Origin: Pseudopithomyces maydicus
Taxonomy: Eukaryota; Ascomycota; Dothideomycetes; Pleosporales; Didymosphaeriaceae
Assembly: GCA_026873275.1 (NCBI GenBank)
Contig: JANTUC010000010.1
Coordinates: 1,178,001-1,242,000, forward strand
DNA: 64,000 nucleotides
Direction: 5' to 3'
The translations under genes and the position numbers were made by a program. This document shows, piece by piece, positions 36,159 through 45,106 of this stretch (its first letter is position 1; each line of letters begins with the position of its first letter). The notes beneath the pieces were generated by a model. The model worked only from the letters and a program-made list of their open reading frames with translations, had not been told where the DNA came from and ran no database searches.

Positions 36159-37264
36159 ATGACAGCCACTCCAGAATCCGGAACCAAGCTGAATGCTGGA
36201 TCCACTCGGCTACGCGCTGCCGTTATCCAAGCGGAGCCTGGCTGGCTAGATCTACAGGCTTCGGTCGACAAGACATGCTCATTGATTGCAGATGCGGCTG
36301 CTGGCGGTGCCCAAGTGCTTGCTTTCCCAGAGTGCTGGATCACCGGATATCCAGGATGGATCTGGTGAGGACATATTTTCGAATCGTGGCATGGCAGACA
36401 GAAACTAACATCCACTGGAAGGACAAGGCCTATTGATGTTGACATGACCACAGACTACATCAAAAACTCGCTCCGCATCGACTCGCACGAGATGGACCAC
36501 ATCTGTCAGGCAGCCGCGCAACACGGCCTGGTGGTGGTGCTCGGATTTTCGGAGAGAGTGGGTGATTCGTTATACATCTCCCAGGTCGTTATCGACGGGA
36601 AGCAACAGGGTCGCATCCTGTCCCACCGCCGGAAAATTAAACCCACACATTTGGAGAGGACCATCTTTGGAGATGCCTCTGGAGAAACATTGTCTGGTGT
36701 TGTCGACACTAGCATCGGTCGTGTGGGCGCTCTAGCGTGCTGGGAGCATGCTCAGCCTCTTCTAAAATATTACATGTACAGCCAACGAGAGCAGATACAT
36801 GTAGCAGCGTGGCCCCCACTGCACCCATACCAGAGTCGTGAGCTATGGTCCATGTCCAAAGATGGTAATTTCCATGTCCTTGCTTGAACAATCTGTGAAG
36901 TGCTCGACTACTAACTTGCTCCTAAGGTACCCGAGCTCTCTCGAGAACGTATGCAATCGAATCCCAGGCCTTTGTTCTGCACGCTGCCGCTCTCATCACC
37001 GATAAAGGAATTGCCAGATTAGATACTACGGGAGGTATACTGTTCGGAAAGCCGGGAGGAGGCACATCTGCTATTTTTGGACCCGATGGTGTCCAACTCA
37101 CAGAGGATATGGATGAGTATACAGAAGGCATTCTGTATGCTGATATCGATCTGGACGATATCCTCAAGGCGAAAAGCTTTCTGGATTTATGCGGGCATTA
37201 TAGCCGGCCCGATCTGCTCTGGCTGGGAGTCGACCATGCCGTTAAGAAACACGTTCGATCATAA
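36159..37264 (+). CDS. Nitrilase (carbon-nitrogen hydrolase family), cytosolic
   Basis: Three exons (36159-36364, 36422-36864, 36927-37264; introns of 57 and 62 nt) encode 328 residues. The Glu-Lys-Cys catalytic triad of the nitrilase superfamily is visible: Glu58 in FPECWITGYPGW, Lys140 in HRRKIKPTHLER, and Cys175 in ALACWEH. This layout, with the WEHAQPLLKYYMY stretch after the cysteine, matches fungal nitrilase/cyanide hydratase-type enzymes, which hydrolyse R-CN to carboxylate plus ammonia or to amide. There is no signal peptide or membrane segment, so a cytosolic location is inferred. The exact substrate cannot be read from sequence. It shares a divergent promoter with the MFS transporter. 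Confidence 0.9.
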
Positions 37265-37515
37265 ACATGCAGAGTTCGCCATGGACGGACAGATATCCAA
37301 GCTTGGCGCTCGGACTCGGATACCCATTGGACATCCAACGAACCCGGGCAGCTAGGACTCTCTCCTATAGTAATTTATGTGTGTTTCCATCCAGATTTCG
37401 CAATCTTGAGCACACAAAGGTGCTTCTGTCACTGATAGTCATGATATTGAGGTTCAATGTCAAGCAAATTTCAATATTTTGATACGAAATAAGTCACTGA
37501 GCTCTACGTAACCAT

Positions 37516-37935
37516 TTACAACTCTTCGGCGTCATCCAAAGTCTCTAAAAAACCGACCTCCCAGTGGTGTAGTCTGGGGGGATGAACTAAGACAAAAAAG
37601 GCTTCCACGCAGAATCTTATTGTCGATATAAGTGCTCCGTCTGGATCCTCTGGCTTAGACAAACTGGACGGATGCCCATTTGAATCCGTCCATAACGGAC
37701 TCTGTAAACATTTGTATATTGAGGATTTGCAATGATACTGCTGTTTGACAAAACTTGTAATTGTTCTTTTATTTCTGGGACATGCATATTTCACCAACGG
37801 GAACGCATAGCATGCAATCCTATTATGTAATCTACTGCACGTGGGCCCACATGCGAAAAGCAGATTGATAAATCCAATCAAGGAATTTCTGTGGGTATCA
37901 CAAAAGTGCCACGATATTTGCCGTGTGGCAATCAT
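37516..37935 (-). CDS. Possible small hypothetical protein (139 aa)
   Basis: A single open frame of 139 codons in an otherwise gene-free gap encodes a Cys-containing N-terminal half and a C-terminal part that includes SKPEDPDGAL and ends in LETLDDAEEL. I do not recognise it. No introns are needed. It could be a real small gene, a gene fragment, or chance. Confidence 0.2.
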   Translation of the reverse strand: MIATRQISWHFCDTHRNSLIGFINLLFACGPTCSRLHNRIACYAFPLVKYACPRNKRTITSFVKQQYHCKSSIYKCLQSPLWTDSNGHPSSLSKPEDPDGALISTIRFCVEAFFVLVHPPRLHHWEVGFLETLDDAEEL

Positions 37936-38464
37936 TGCGGCAAATTCACATCCGCCGATCGTCGTTTATCTAGTTTTCAGCTCCAGCTGAACCAACCAGT
38001 AGCATCTTTACTAGTACGCTTGGGAAACTTGTGGAGAACTAAGCAATTATCTACCAGTTCATGTGAACGCATCCTGTAGTAAGCCTATAAACCTTGTCGC
38101 TTTTGTTATTCGATTGCCTCTCTTCTGTAATCTTATCTCTTGCTGAGGAAATTACTCCGCGTACATACCTAGATGTGATTTAGAAAGTTCTCAAGTGTCC
38201 ATGCGTATCTCAATCTAGCACCAATCAAGACTCCCCTTTCGAAAGATTCCCCCTAGACTGGCGGCAACTACTCGGCAACTTTCCACGCCGTCTATCGTCA
38301 AAGCCGATGCCGCTGCTTCTTGTCGACGTGCCGCTCATTTTTCTGTTGTGTTATCTCCACCTACGCTTTTCTTTGATACATATTATGAATTTTGGTATTC
38401 CCGTCGGGCATATTCCATTGCCTCATTCCAATGCTTCAATCTGTGTATTGTTTTCCTCAGCCAG

Positions 38465-38473
38465 TATATATAA
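38465..38473 (+). promoter_or_regulatory. TATA box of the secreted nitrilase gene
   Basis: TATATATAA lies 73 bp upstream of the ATG at 38546, followed by a pyrimidine-containing leader. Strong TATA boxes are typical of inducible fungal genes. Confidence 0.55.
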
Positions 38474-38545
38474 GGCGGTCTTGTTCCATCTATATCGAAG
38501 TACTCAACACAGCATCGGCACCATAGTACCTGCGAAAACCTCACG

Positions 38546-39698
38546 ATGGTACTAAAATCTTTGCTCTTTACCCTCGCTCTGGAAGGGTTCTCGTTGTTCA
38601 CCCCTTCGGTAGCTGCCGACACGTCGAATTTGACCGTTGCGATGGTTCGCATCCCCCTCCGAACTGGCCACTACCGCTCCTCAACAAGGATTGGACGGGT
38701 ATCAAACTTAACATCAGCGAGACTGTCGACCATGGAATCTCGTTGATGAAAGAGGCTGCTGCAGAAGGAGCGAATATGGTTCTCTTCCCAGAACTTTGGT
38801 TTCCTGGGTACGCTTATGCCTCTACATCGATGAACAAGCGGGCACTGGTTGACTTGTACTCACATCAATAGATTCCCCAAGGGAGCTCAGGGAAACGCGA
38901 CTTGGGCAAAGCTTCATGCTGCTGACTACGTTGAGAATTCCCTTACTGTTGGAGATGAGAATTGGAATAGGTTGATAGCTGGTATTAAGGAATCTGGCGT
39001 TTACGCTGGATTGGCCTTCTCTGAAAAAGACGATCATTTCATATACATGGCACAAGCTTTGATCACTCCCACTGGGAATTCCCTGATTCACCGCCACAAG
39101 CTACGACCTTCGGGAGGGGAACGCGATATCTTCACGGACGGTGATATTAGTGGCTTGAAGGTGGTCGATTCTCAGTATGGCAGAATCGGTATGCTAGAAT
39201 GCGGCGAGTGTGTCGTCTTTTCTAGAAAATCGCTCAATCTCTGATATCATCTTCTGACATCGTGTTAGGCACGTCTACCCTAGTATGACATTTCCTATGC
39301 AGGCACAAAAAGAAAATCTACATATCGCATCATTTCCGTACCTCACCGATCTCGGCGACACAGACTCAGCCTGGTGGGAAAACATCTTTGCCAACACAGG
39401 CACGCTAGGTCAATATGCAGGTCTCTCGGGAGCGTATGTTTTTACTCCTGCAGTCGGTGCATCTCTAGTAGTGGACCCTTTAATGCAGGTTGTGACGCAG
39501 ATTGACGCCTCAGTACCTTTTGATCATGTATCAATGCTTTACCACAGTATGAACACTACTGCATTCAAAGGGTCCAAATCCTACGACCCGAATGGCCAGG
39601 TTTCTTGGGACATATTGCAACAGTTAATTGTATCCTTCCCCAGGTACATTCCTAAGATTCATGGTAATTTCTCAAAACAACATACTGTCCCATTGTAG
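38546..39698 (+). CDS. Secreted nitrilase-family hydrolase (one-base frameshift in a C-run)
   Basis: Exons are 38546-38807, 38872-39207 and 39269-39698 (introns of 64 and 61 nt). The protein starts with a hydrophobic signal peptide (about residues 1-24, ending SVAA). The nitrilase-fold triad can be read: Glu in FPELWFPG, Lys in HRHKLRPSGGERD, and Cys in GMLECGEH (completed across intron 2). The usual Trp after the cysteine is Gly. Between residues 35 and 37 the frame slips. One more C in the five-C run 38653-38657 gives PPPNWPLPLLNKDW and a 342-residue protein. The alternative is a 44-nt intron (38645-38688) that would delete this segment. A further splice near the 3' end (39641-39697) is possible and would shorten the tail. 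A secreted nitrilase is unusual and suggests attack on extracellular nitriles. Confidence 0.8.
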
Positions 39699-40308
39699 AT
39701 GCTGAAGGCTGGAAATATCACGGCTGATTTTATGGAATGACGAGGTTGCATTGGTCAGCTAGTCGATCGGTTTTGGACTTACCCGGGGGTTGACTTGGTG
39801 GTCAAAACCCAACAACTACATCGAAGCAAGCATTTCCTCAATATCCACACTGCCAAAATAGATCCCTGTGAAGATTCTATTCAGTTAGTCATCCATGATG
39901 TTAATACTGGTGTTTCCCAAAGTCAAAATGCTGCCGCAAGGCCTATAGCATTCCGCGAGCTACATTCTTAAAGCACGTATGAAATACATATATAGAATAG
40001 CTAAACTACACACGAAGACTGATGATAATTAACTTAAGGGCAAGGCGGACCAAATAGAATCTGAATTGTAATTACAGGTCTAACGATAAGTTCATGATAA
40101 TAAAAGTAAAATGAATATGCTTATTACATAAGCTCATTATTTATCATATTATATATGAAGGATACCCTTTCTTAATATTATAAAGTCGAAAATGGCATCT
40201 TTCTTATGATAAAAAAAATTCATACTCATTTCTATATTTAATTGAGTTGATTCTGATAGATATTTCAACTTCAAACAAATCAATCTACACAATAATATAG
40301 CTCTTTGT
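39699..40308. other. Intergenic region, moderately AT-rich
   Basis: These 610 bp lie between the convergent 3' ends of the secreted nitrilase and the sugar dehydrogenase. There is no gene. AT-rich runs at 40080-40260 may be mildly RIP-affected or simply 3' flanking DNA. Confidence 0.4.
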
Positions 40309-41750
40309 TCATGTTGCCCCCCGAATAATCCAGATCTCATTTGTAGTATCACTACTCACAAAGAGTTCACCCTTTGGGCTCCATGCCAGACCAACTGGTC
40401 TAAAACACTTACCAGGACAATTACTAGTATCCAGATTGTACATAATATATTGTGCTGCCGTTGTGCTTGTTACGCTATCCACGGGCTGTCCTGTTGTAGG
40501 ATCCCATGCTATTTTACCCACTCTGAAACCATCCGGTGGGCTTTTATTCCAGCTGCCATGAAATGTGACATATGCAGCGGTCCCATTCATGTTGAACTTG
40601 AGATCGAGGGGCGCAGTATGCGCTGGGAAACAGAGTTTCGGAGCAACACGGGAACACCTTGTGCTATTTAATCCATTCGTAATGGTGTCACCAACCCCAA
40701 TCTGGTTATCAAGAGGGGAAGGAAGAACAGAAGGGTCGTATATGGCGTGGCAATTTGGGTAGCCATACGACTTGCCCCGTTCGATGGAAGCAGTTTCGTT
40801 AATAATGCCGTGGTAATTGAGCTCCTCGCAGGGGTTGGTAAAGTGAACGTCTGTGCCACCTATGTCCATATCGTCTATGCCGTTGTTGACGGAAAACTGA
40901 TATCATGTTATCAGTCTGATGCAAGGTTGGAAAACAAAGCCAATATACTCACGATTCCACCCTTAGGGGTTTCAGCAATACCAACATTGTTCCTTATCCC
41001 ATAGCTAAGTAATTCGCCTGTAGTATATGGTTTTGATTCTATTTCAAGATCTGAGAGTCTGAACACGCGGATTTGACTTCTACCACTTGACTCTTGTGCG
41101 GCTCCAGTGTCAATATTTGCGTTTGAGCCCACCTGCACCAGCAGAATATCTGGCCGCGCCTTAGGTATCAACAAAGTCCTAGCTACAACCTTGTAAGCCA
41201 AATGTATGGCACTGGACATTGAATATTTGAGTTGATTATACTTACTCACATGCCCACTGCTGCTCATGTCTGTAACTACGGTCTTTTTATTACCGACAGT
41301 GCCTGCTATTCCATCATAATCCCAGCTCCATACAGTCGTAGGTGAGGATACAAAAAGTTTCTTCCCATCCGGAGTAAGCGCAATACCGTGATTGACTGAT
41401 GTATCGGCAATGAGCTGTTTTTGTGACTTGACACAGACATTGGTGCCGCCGTTGTCAGTAAGTTGGATGTAGCGAACGCCGTAAGCAGACTTTTCAGTAG
41501 TAAGGATATTTCCTTGATTGTCGAAGATGATACCACGAGGACCTAAGTCGATTCAGTAGATCACCCGGAACGGTATGGAAGGTTGAATACCCTTGAGACC
41601 ACCCACGACAACATGACCGGAGTAGCCGGGAGCGAAGACAGCGGTGTTGACTGGATCAATGGCTGTGCATGTCTGTCCCCGGACGAACGAAGTCAGAGGG
41701 ACTAGCACAATTGCTAGATGTTTTGTTGTGACCATGCTGGAATTAGTCAC
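40309..41750 (-). CDS. Secreted glucose/sorbosone dehydrogenase-like quinoprotein
   Basis: Four exons on the minus strand (41750-41591, 41542-41250, 41189-40953, 40896-40309; introns 48, 60 and 56 nt) give 425 residues. The N-terminus has a signal peptide (about 1-25, KHLAIVLVPLTSFVRG). The body is a six-bladed beta-propeller of the GSDH family: GLKGPRGIIFDNQGN, SVNHGIALTPDGKKL (with the likely catalytic His), VGSNANIDTG, GYPNCHAIYDP and FRPVGLAWSPKGELF. Fungal members of this family bind pyrroloquinoline quinone and oxidise sugars such as L-fucose, 2-keto-glucose or sorbosone outside the cell. Without the 48-nt intron the frame meets TGA at 41553-41555. With it the junction matches the family. 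Its place beside the two nitrilases suggests a shared substrate, which is an inference. Confidence 0.85.
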
Positions 41751-42639
41751 GTTTGTTTACTGTTCGTGGGAGAGTGCAATCAGTAAAATAGGCACTCGCC
41801 TTACGCGCTGGGCGATCAATGGACTATATCATATTCCCCCGGCGATGGGTCTGGCACATGTCACGAGCCTCGGTCCATACTGACATGCCGGATCCATCAT
41901 GTTCACGTTTTGTGCCACCTATCAACTAACTGTAGTTTGGTCAAATCCTGATTACGACCACTATGCACCTACCTCCGGTTTCAGATATAACACAGCCAGG
42001 GATTTGGTGAAAGCAACGGTCTCCCAAGGTGGCAGGTGCAACCATTGTGCACGGCTTCGCCAAGTATTGACAGGGTTGTCAGGCGTGATAGAGGTTAGTA
42101 GTCGTTAGGATTGGACACAAAAGCTGGCGCCAAGATGGCCCTTGGTCCCGTTTGCAATCGGCTGTCGATCAGTGTTATATGTTTCGGCGGGGTCCTGTGT
42201 CGGGAATTTGTAAGAAGTTGTTACCTGGCCCAGTAGAACTTGCTATATGCTCACCGCAACCTTGACACTAAGCTTGTGCTTTTATATTTGCGGTATAAGT
42301 GGAGGGGAGCGCTGATCATTCTGACCCTAGCAGCAATATCCGGACTGAATAATTCTAAACGTATAGCGGCTGGTATACCTTTTGAAATAATGAAGAAAAT
42401 TGGAAACCTCCCGATGATTATTACCCATAAGGAACAACGTTAGTCTTGGAGGTATAGCCTATCATGCCTCCAGATCTGCAGTTACAAACTAAAGATTCTT
42501 TAATTTAACTTGGAGTATAATATAATTGTAGTATTATTCCAGAAACCAGCGCGCACGGCCGAACCTTACTCTGTAGCGCGATAAATGAAGAAGGAGAAAC
42601 TGTTACATGGTTCGAACCTGTTTAGGTCGCCACACAAAG

Positions 42640-42646
42640 AAAAAAA
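42640..42646 (-). terminator. Pol III terminator of the initiator tRNA
   Basis: A run of seven T on the minus strand starts 11 nt after the tRNA 3' end, as expected for RNA polymerase III termination. Confidence 0.7.
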
Positions 42647-42656
42647 TAACAACTTC

Positions 42657-42778
42657 TAGCTGAGCTACGTTTCGATCGTAGGTCTGTTCATGTTAGTGGA
42701 AACTCTGTAGCTCGGGATGTGAAAACAACATACCCTCCGGGTTATGAGCCCGGCGCGCTTCCGCTGCGCCACTCAGCT
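42657..42778 (-). tRNA. Initiator tRNA-Met (CAT) with a 50-nt insertion in the variable loop
   Basis: On the minus strand the acceptor arm AGCTGAG (42778-42772) pairs fully with CTCAGCT (42664-42658). The D-stem GCGC/GCGC and its AGCGGAA loop follow. The anticodon stem CCGGG/CCCGG encloses the loop CTCATAA (anticodon CAT), and the T-arm CTACG-ATCGAAA-CGTAG has the initiator-type AUCGAAA loop. A-box TGGCGCAGCGG is perfect. The variable loop should be 5 nt but is 55 nt. Removing 42684-42733 leaves AGGAC and a 72-nt mature tRNA. The inserted block begins GTATGT, contains CACTAAC and ends CAG, which are spliceosomal intron signals. The canonical tRNA intron site (after nt 37) is empty. A seven-T Pol III terminator (42640-42646) follows. 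Confidence 0.85.
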
Positions 42779-43247
42779 TTATCAAGTGAGATGGAAATTT
42801 TTCGAAGTATAATTATTATAGAGTAAATAATCAGAGTCAAAAGTATATTTGGTAGCAAATAGAGCCGGACTGCGGGTAGTGGAGTAGTTGCCTTGGTGGG
42901 CTCCGAAAGTCGAAAAACTCTGAGTCATTTGGAGGGGCGGTGGGACCGATGCGACACAGACCCAGGCAGGACTTGTTGACAACATAGTGTAGTACATAAT
43001 ATTCTTCCAGACCTAATCTCCAAAGACGCTTTGAAGGAAATGGTTTAAAAAAGGTGACTCTGCATCATCCACCCATGAAACAATTTATTTATATCACATT
43101 AACGAGCCACGTACACCCATGCCATTAGCCCTCTTCAATCGAATACCCTCCCGTTTAATCACACATTGCACACAAGAGCAGCCCCACAATTGCAAACTGT
43201 AAATAATTCTGGGATATCTTTGCAAATCAACAATTCCTCTGTGTTTC

Positions 43248-44834
43248 TTAAACGCCCTTGGCCTCAAACACGTGACCACTCTTGCTCAGCACAGTGCCCA
43301 ACGACCTATGCACCTCAACCTGGAATGGCTCGAATGGTACCCTCTCGCCATCGATGCTGATGTACCCATCTTTTTGATCTCTAGGGATAATTCGATAAGC
43401 ACTGATTTTCCGATAATCCACATGCGGTGAGTCGAAGAACTTGTGCTGTTCCACGGCCAGCATGGTTGAAATAGCTTTAGGCCGAGAAAGAGTGCCTTTG
43501 ATACGGACTAGGTCCAAGCATCCATCCGAGGGCAGCGCCGCGGGGAAGAAATTCGCGTCAGGGGACATGTAGGCCAGGTTCCCGGCGTAAAAGTTGCCGA
43601 GCTGGCGGTGCGGGACCAGCTCCCAGCCCTCCGGCAGGGGATCGTTAATAGTACCATACTTGAGGGGCGGTAGACCAGTGTCAGCAGGAGGAAGCGCCCG
43701 GTCATCACACGTGCGTGAAGGTTTGGTCAATTCGGTACGATATACCTCTCGGACAGCTGCTTTGCTGTCGTGTTCTACCTTGACAGCTATATCAGCCGGA
43801 TAAACGGTCTGGCTGAGGATGCGAGCGAGGATGCCGTAGGTGAAGCGGGCGCTGCCCATCCAGCGGAGATGTTCGGTGGCGAGGTCGCATTCGGCGACAA
43901 TGCCGACGGACTGCGAGAGAAACGACAGGGTGCGGCGGTCTCCCTGCGTCACCGAGACCAGATCCAGGGGCGTACGGATGCCCTTGATGACTTGGAGGGC
44001 TGCCAGACTTGGACTGTCGGTGCCATTGAAGTTCAGGCTCATGGCGTTGCCCGAGCCGCAGGGCAGCTGAGCAACAGCGACGGCGAGCAGGGCGCGAGCG
44101 GCATCGTCCTCCTGGCCAACCCGTTCCAGACCTCGTGGGGTATGCCGTCACCGGAGCAGCAGGCGATGGCATCGTACTGGTCGATGTCCAGTCCCTGGGC
44201 AATCTCGACGCCGTGGCCGTTGTGGGTGGTCGTCTCGACGTCAAGCTGGCAGCGGGCAGCGGCGAACATGGGGGCAATGTGTTTGTGGTACAGCTTCTGG
44301 CCGTTGCCCTGACCGCCGAAGGGGTTGACGAGCACCTTGAGGCGCTTCTGGCGCTGGGCGGTGCCATAGGCCTTGACCAGCAGGCTCTCGGCCCACGCGG
44401 CGGCCAGCGGACCGTCGGGCTTGTCCAGCTTGTAGCTGATGATGCGGGGCCGGACGACGTGCTTGGAGACGTGGTGGGCGTACTGCACCAGAATGTCGCC
44501 GTCGGCGGCGCTCTCGGCCCACAGGACGTCGAAGAACGGGATGGAGCGTGTCGTCTTGCTGGCGCCTGGGAGCGGAAGACCGCAGCAGCCGCTTCTGGCG
44601 TCGCGGAGAGCCTCGTCTGCAGCCGTCAGCCCGTGTCGCCCTTGCCTCTGCCTCTGCCTCTGCCTCTGCCTCCGTCTCCGCCTCTGCCTCTCTGCCGCAC
44701 GTACCGACAACAATGAGTGCGTCCGTCCCCAGCGTCAGCGATGCGTTCCTGCCCACGGCGAGCGTCGCCGGCACGTCCAGCGTCGTCACGTCCGCCGCGG
44801 GGTCCCGGAAGGGGTCGGCTGCGTCTTGTGCCAT
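43248..44834 (-). CDS. Sphingoid long-chain-base kinase (LCB4/5, sphingosine kinase family), one-base frameshift
   Basis: Two exons on the minus strand (44834-44705 and 44616-43248) are separated by an 88-nt intron. Diacylglycerol kinase-type catalytic motifs are clear: VLVNPFGGQGNG (ATP-binding loop), CSGDGIPHEVWNGL, and CGSGNAMS. They are followed by the LCB-kinase-specific VGIVAECDLATEHLRW and SDGCLDLVRI. The enzyme phosphorylates sphingoid bases such as dihydrosphingosine on membranes. After WNGL the frame breaks (44114-44120). One added G or C (in TTGGCC) restores continuity to 499 residues with QLPCGSGNAM in frame. An upstream in-frame ATG at 44861 is possible, but MAQDAADPF at 44834 fits the family better. 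Length agrees with fungal orthologues. Confidence 0.85.
44617..44704 (-). repeat. CTCTGC microsatellite filling intron 1 of the LCB kinase gene
   Basis: About 44636-44697 is an imperfect array of six-base CTCTGC units (plus strand) that makes up most of the 88-nt intron between GTACGT and CTGCAG. The array is long relative to the intron and probably varies in length between isolates. Confidence 0.7.
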
Positions 44835-45106
44835 GGTTATCGAGCACATTCGTCGCCACAAGCCTGCATCTCATGAAGAACGCGACCGGCCCTGCAGTGA
44901 CTACCCACGGGGTCGTGAGGAGGTCGCGTTGGCCCGTGTGGTCGCCCCAGCCGAGGCTCCCCCGGCGCCGTCGGGGCGCATGCCCATTGGCCGTTCCGCG
45001 TCTTGTTCACTCACACCGGAAGGGGGCTGGCAGGGGGTCGCGTCTTCCAAGCTAGGTATCTGAGAATCTACCAACAGCCCCATCCTTTGCAGCTGGACAT
45101 GCACCA

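Larger units (their letters stand above)
37265..38545. other. Intergenic region between the two nitrilase genes
   Basis: These 1,281 bp are mostly non-coding. A 139-codon minus-strand frame (37516-37935) with no recognised homology is listed separately. The last 85 bp hold the TATA box of the second nitrilase. Confidence 0.5.
41751..43247. other. Intergenic region holding only the initiator tRNA gene
   Basis: About 1.5 kb separates the dehydrogenase start from the 3' end of the LCB kinase gene. Apart from the tRNA-Met at 42657-42778, I see no gene. 42480-42540 is AT-rich. A B-box-like GGTTCGAACC at 42609-42618 has no matching cloverleaf. Confidence 0.5.

Noticed and set aside
38645..38688. 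A 44-nt intron instead of a frameshift in the secreted nitrilase
   Set aside because: It gives an open frame but removes the NWPLPLLNKDW segment expected near the N-terminus of this enzyme type, and the splice sites are weak. A missing C is preferred, though not proven.
42541..42640. Second tRNA suggested by GGTTCGAACC at 42609-42618
   Set aside because: The T-stem relies on G-U pairs plus a mismatch, and no partner for the acceptor or an A-box was found upstream on either strand.
44039..44861. Several overlapping long frames on both strands over the LCB kinase N-terminus
   Set aside because: They are products of GC-rich codon bias and the CTCTGC array. Only the frames carrying the kinase motifs are retained.
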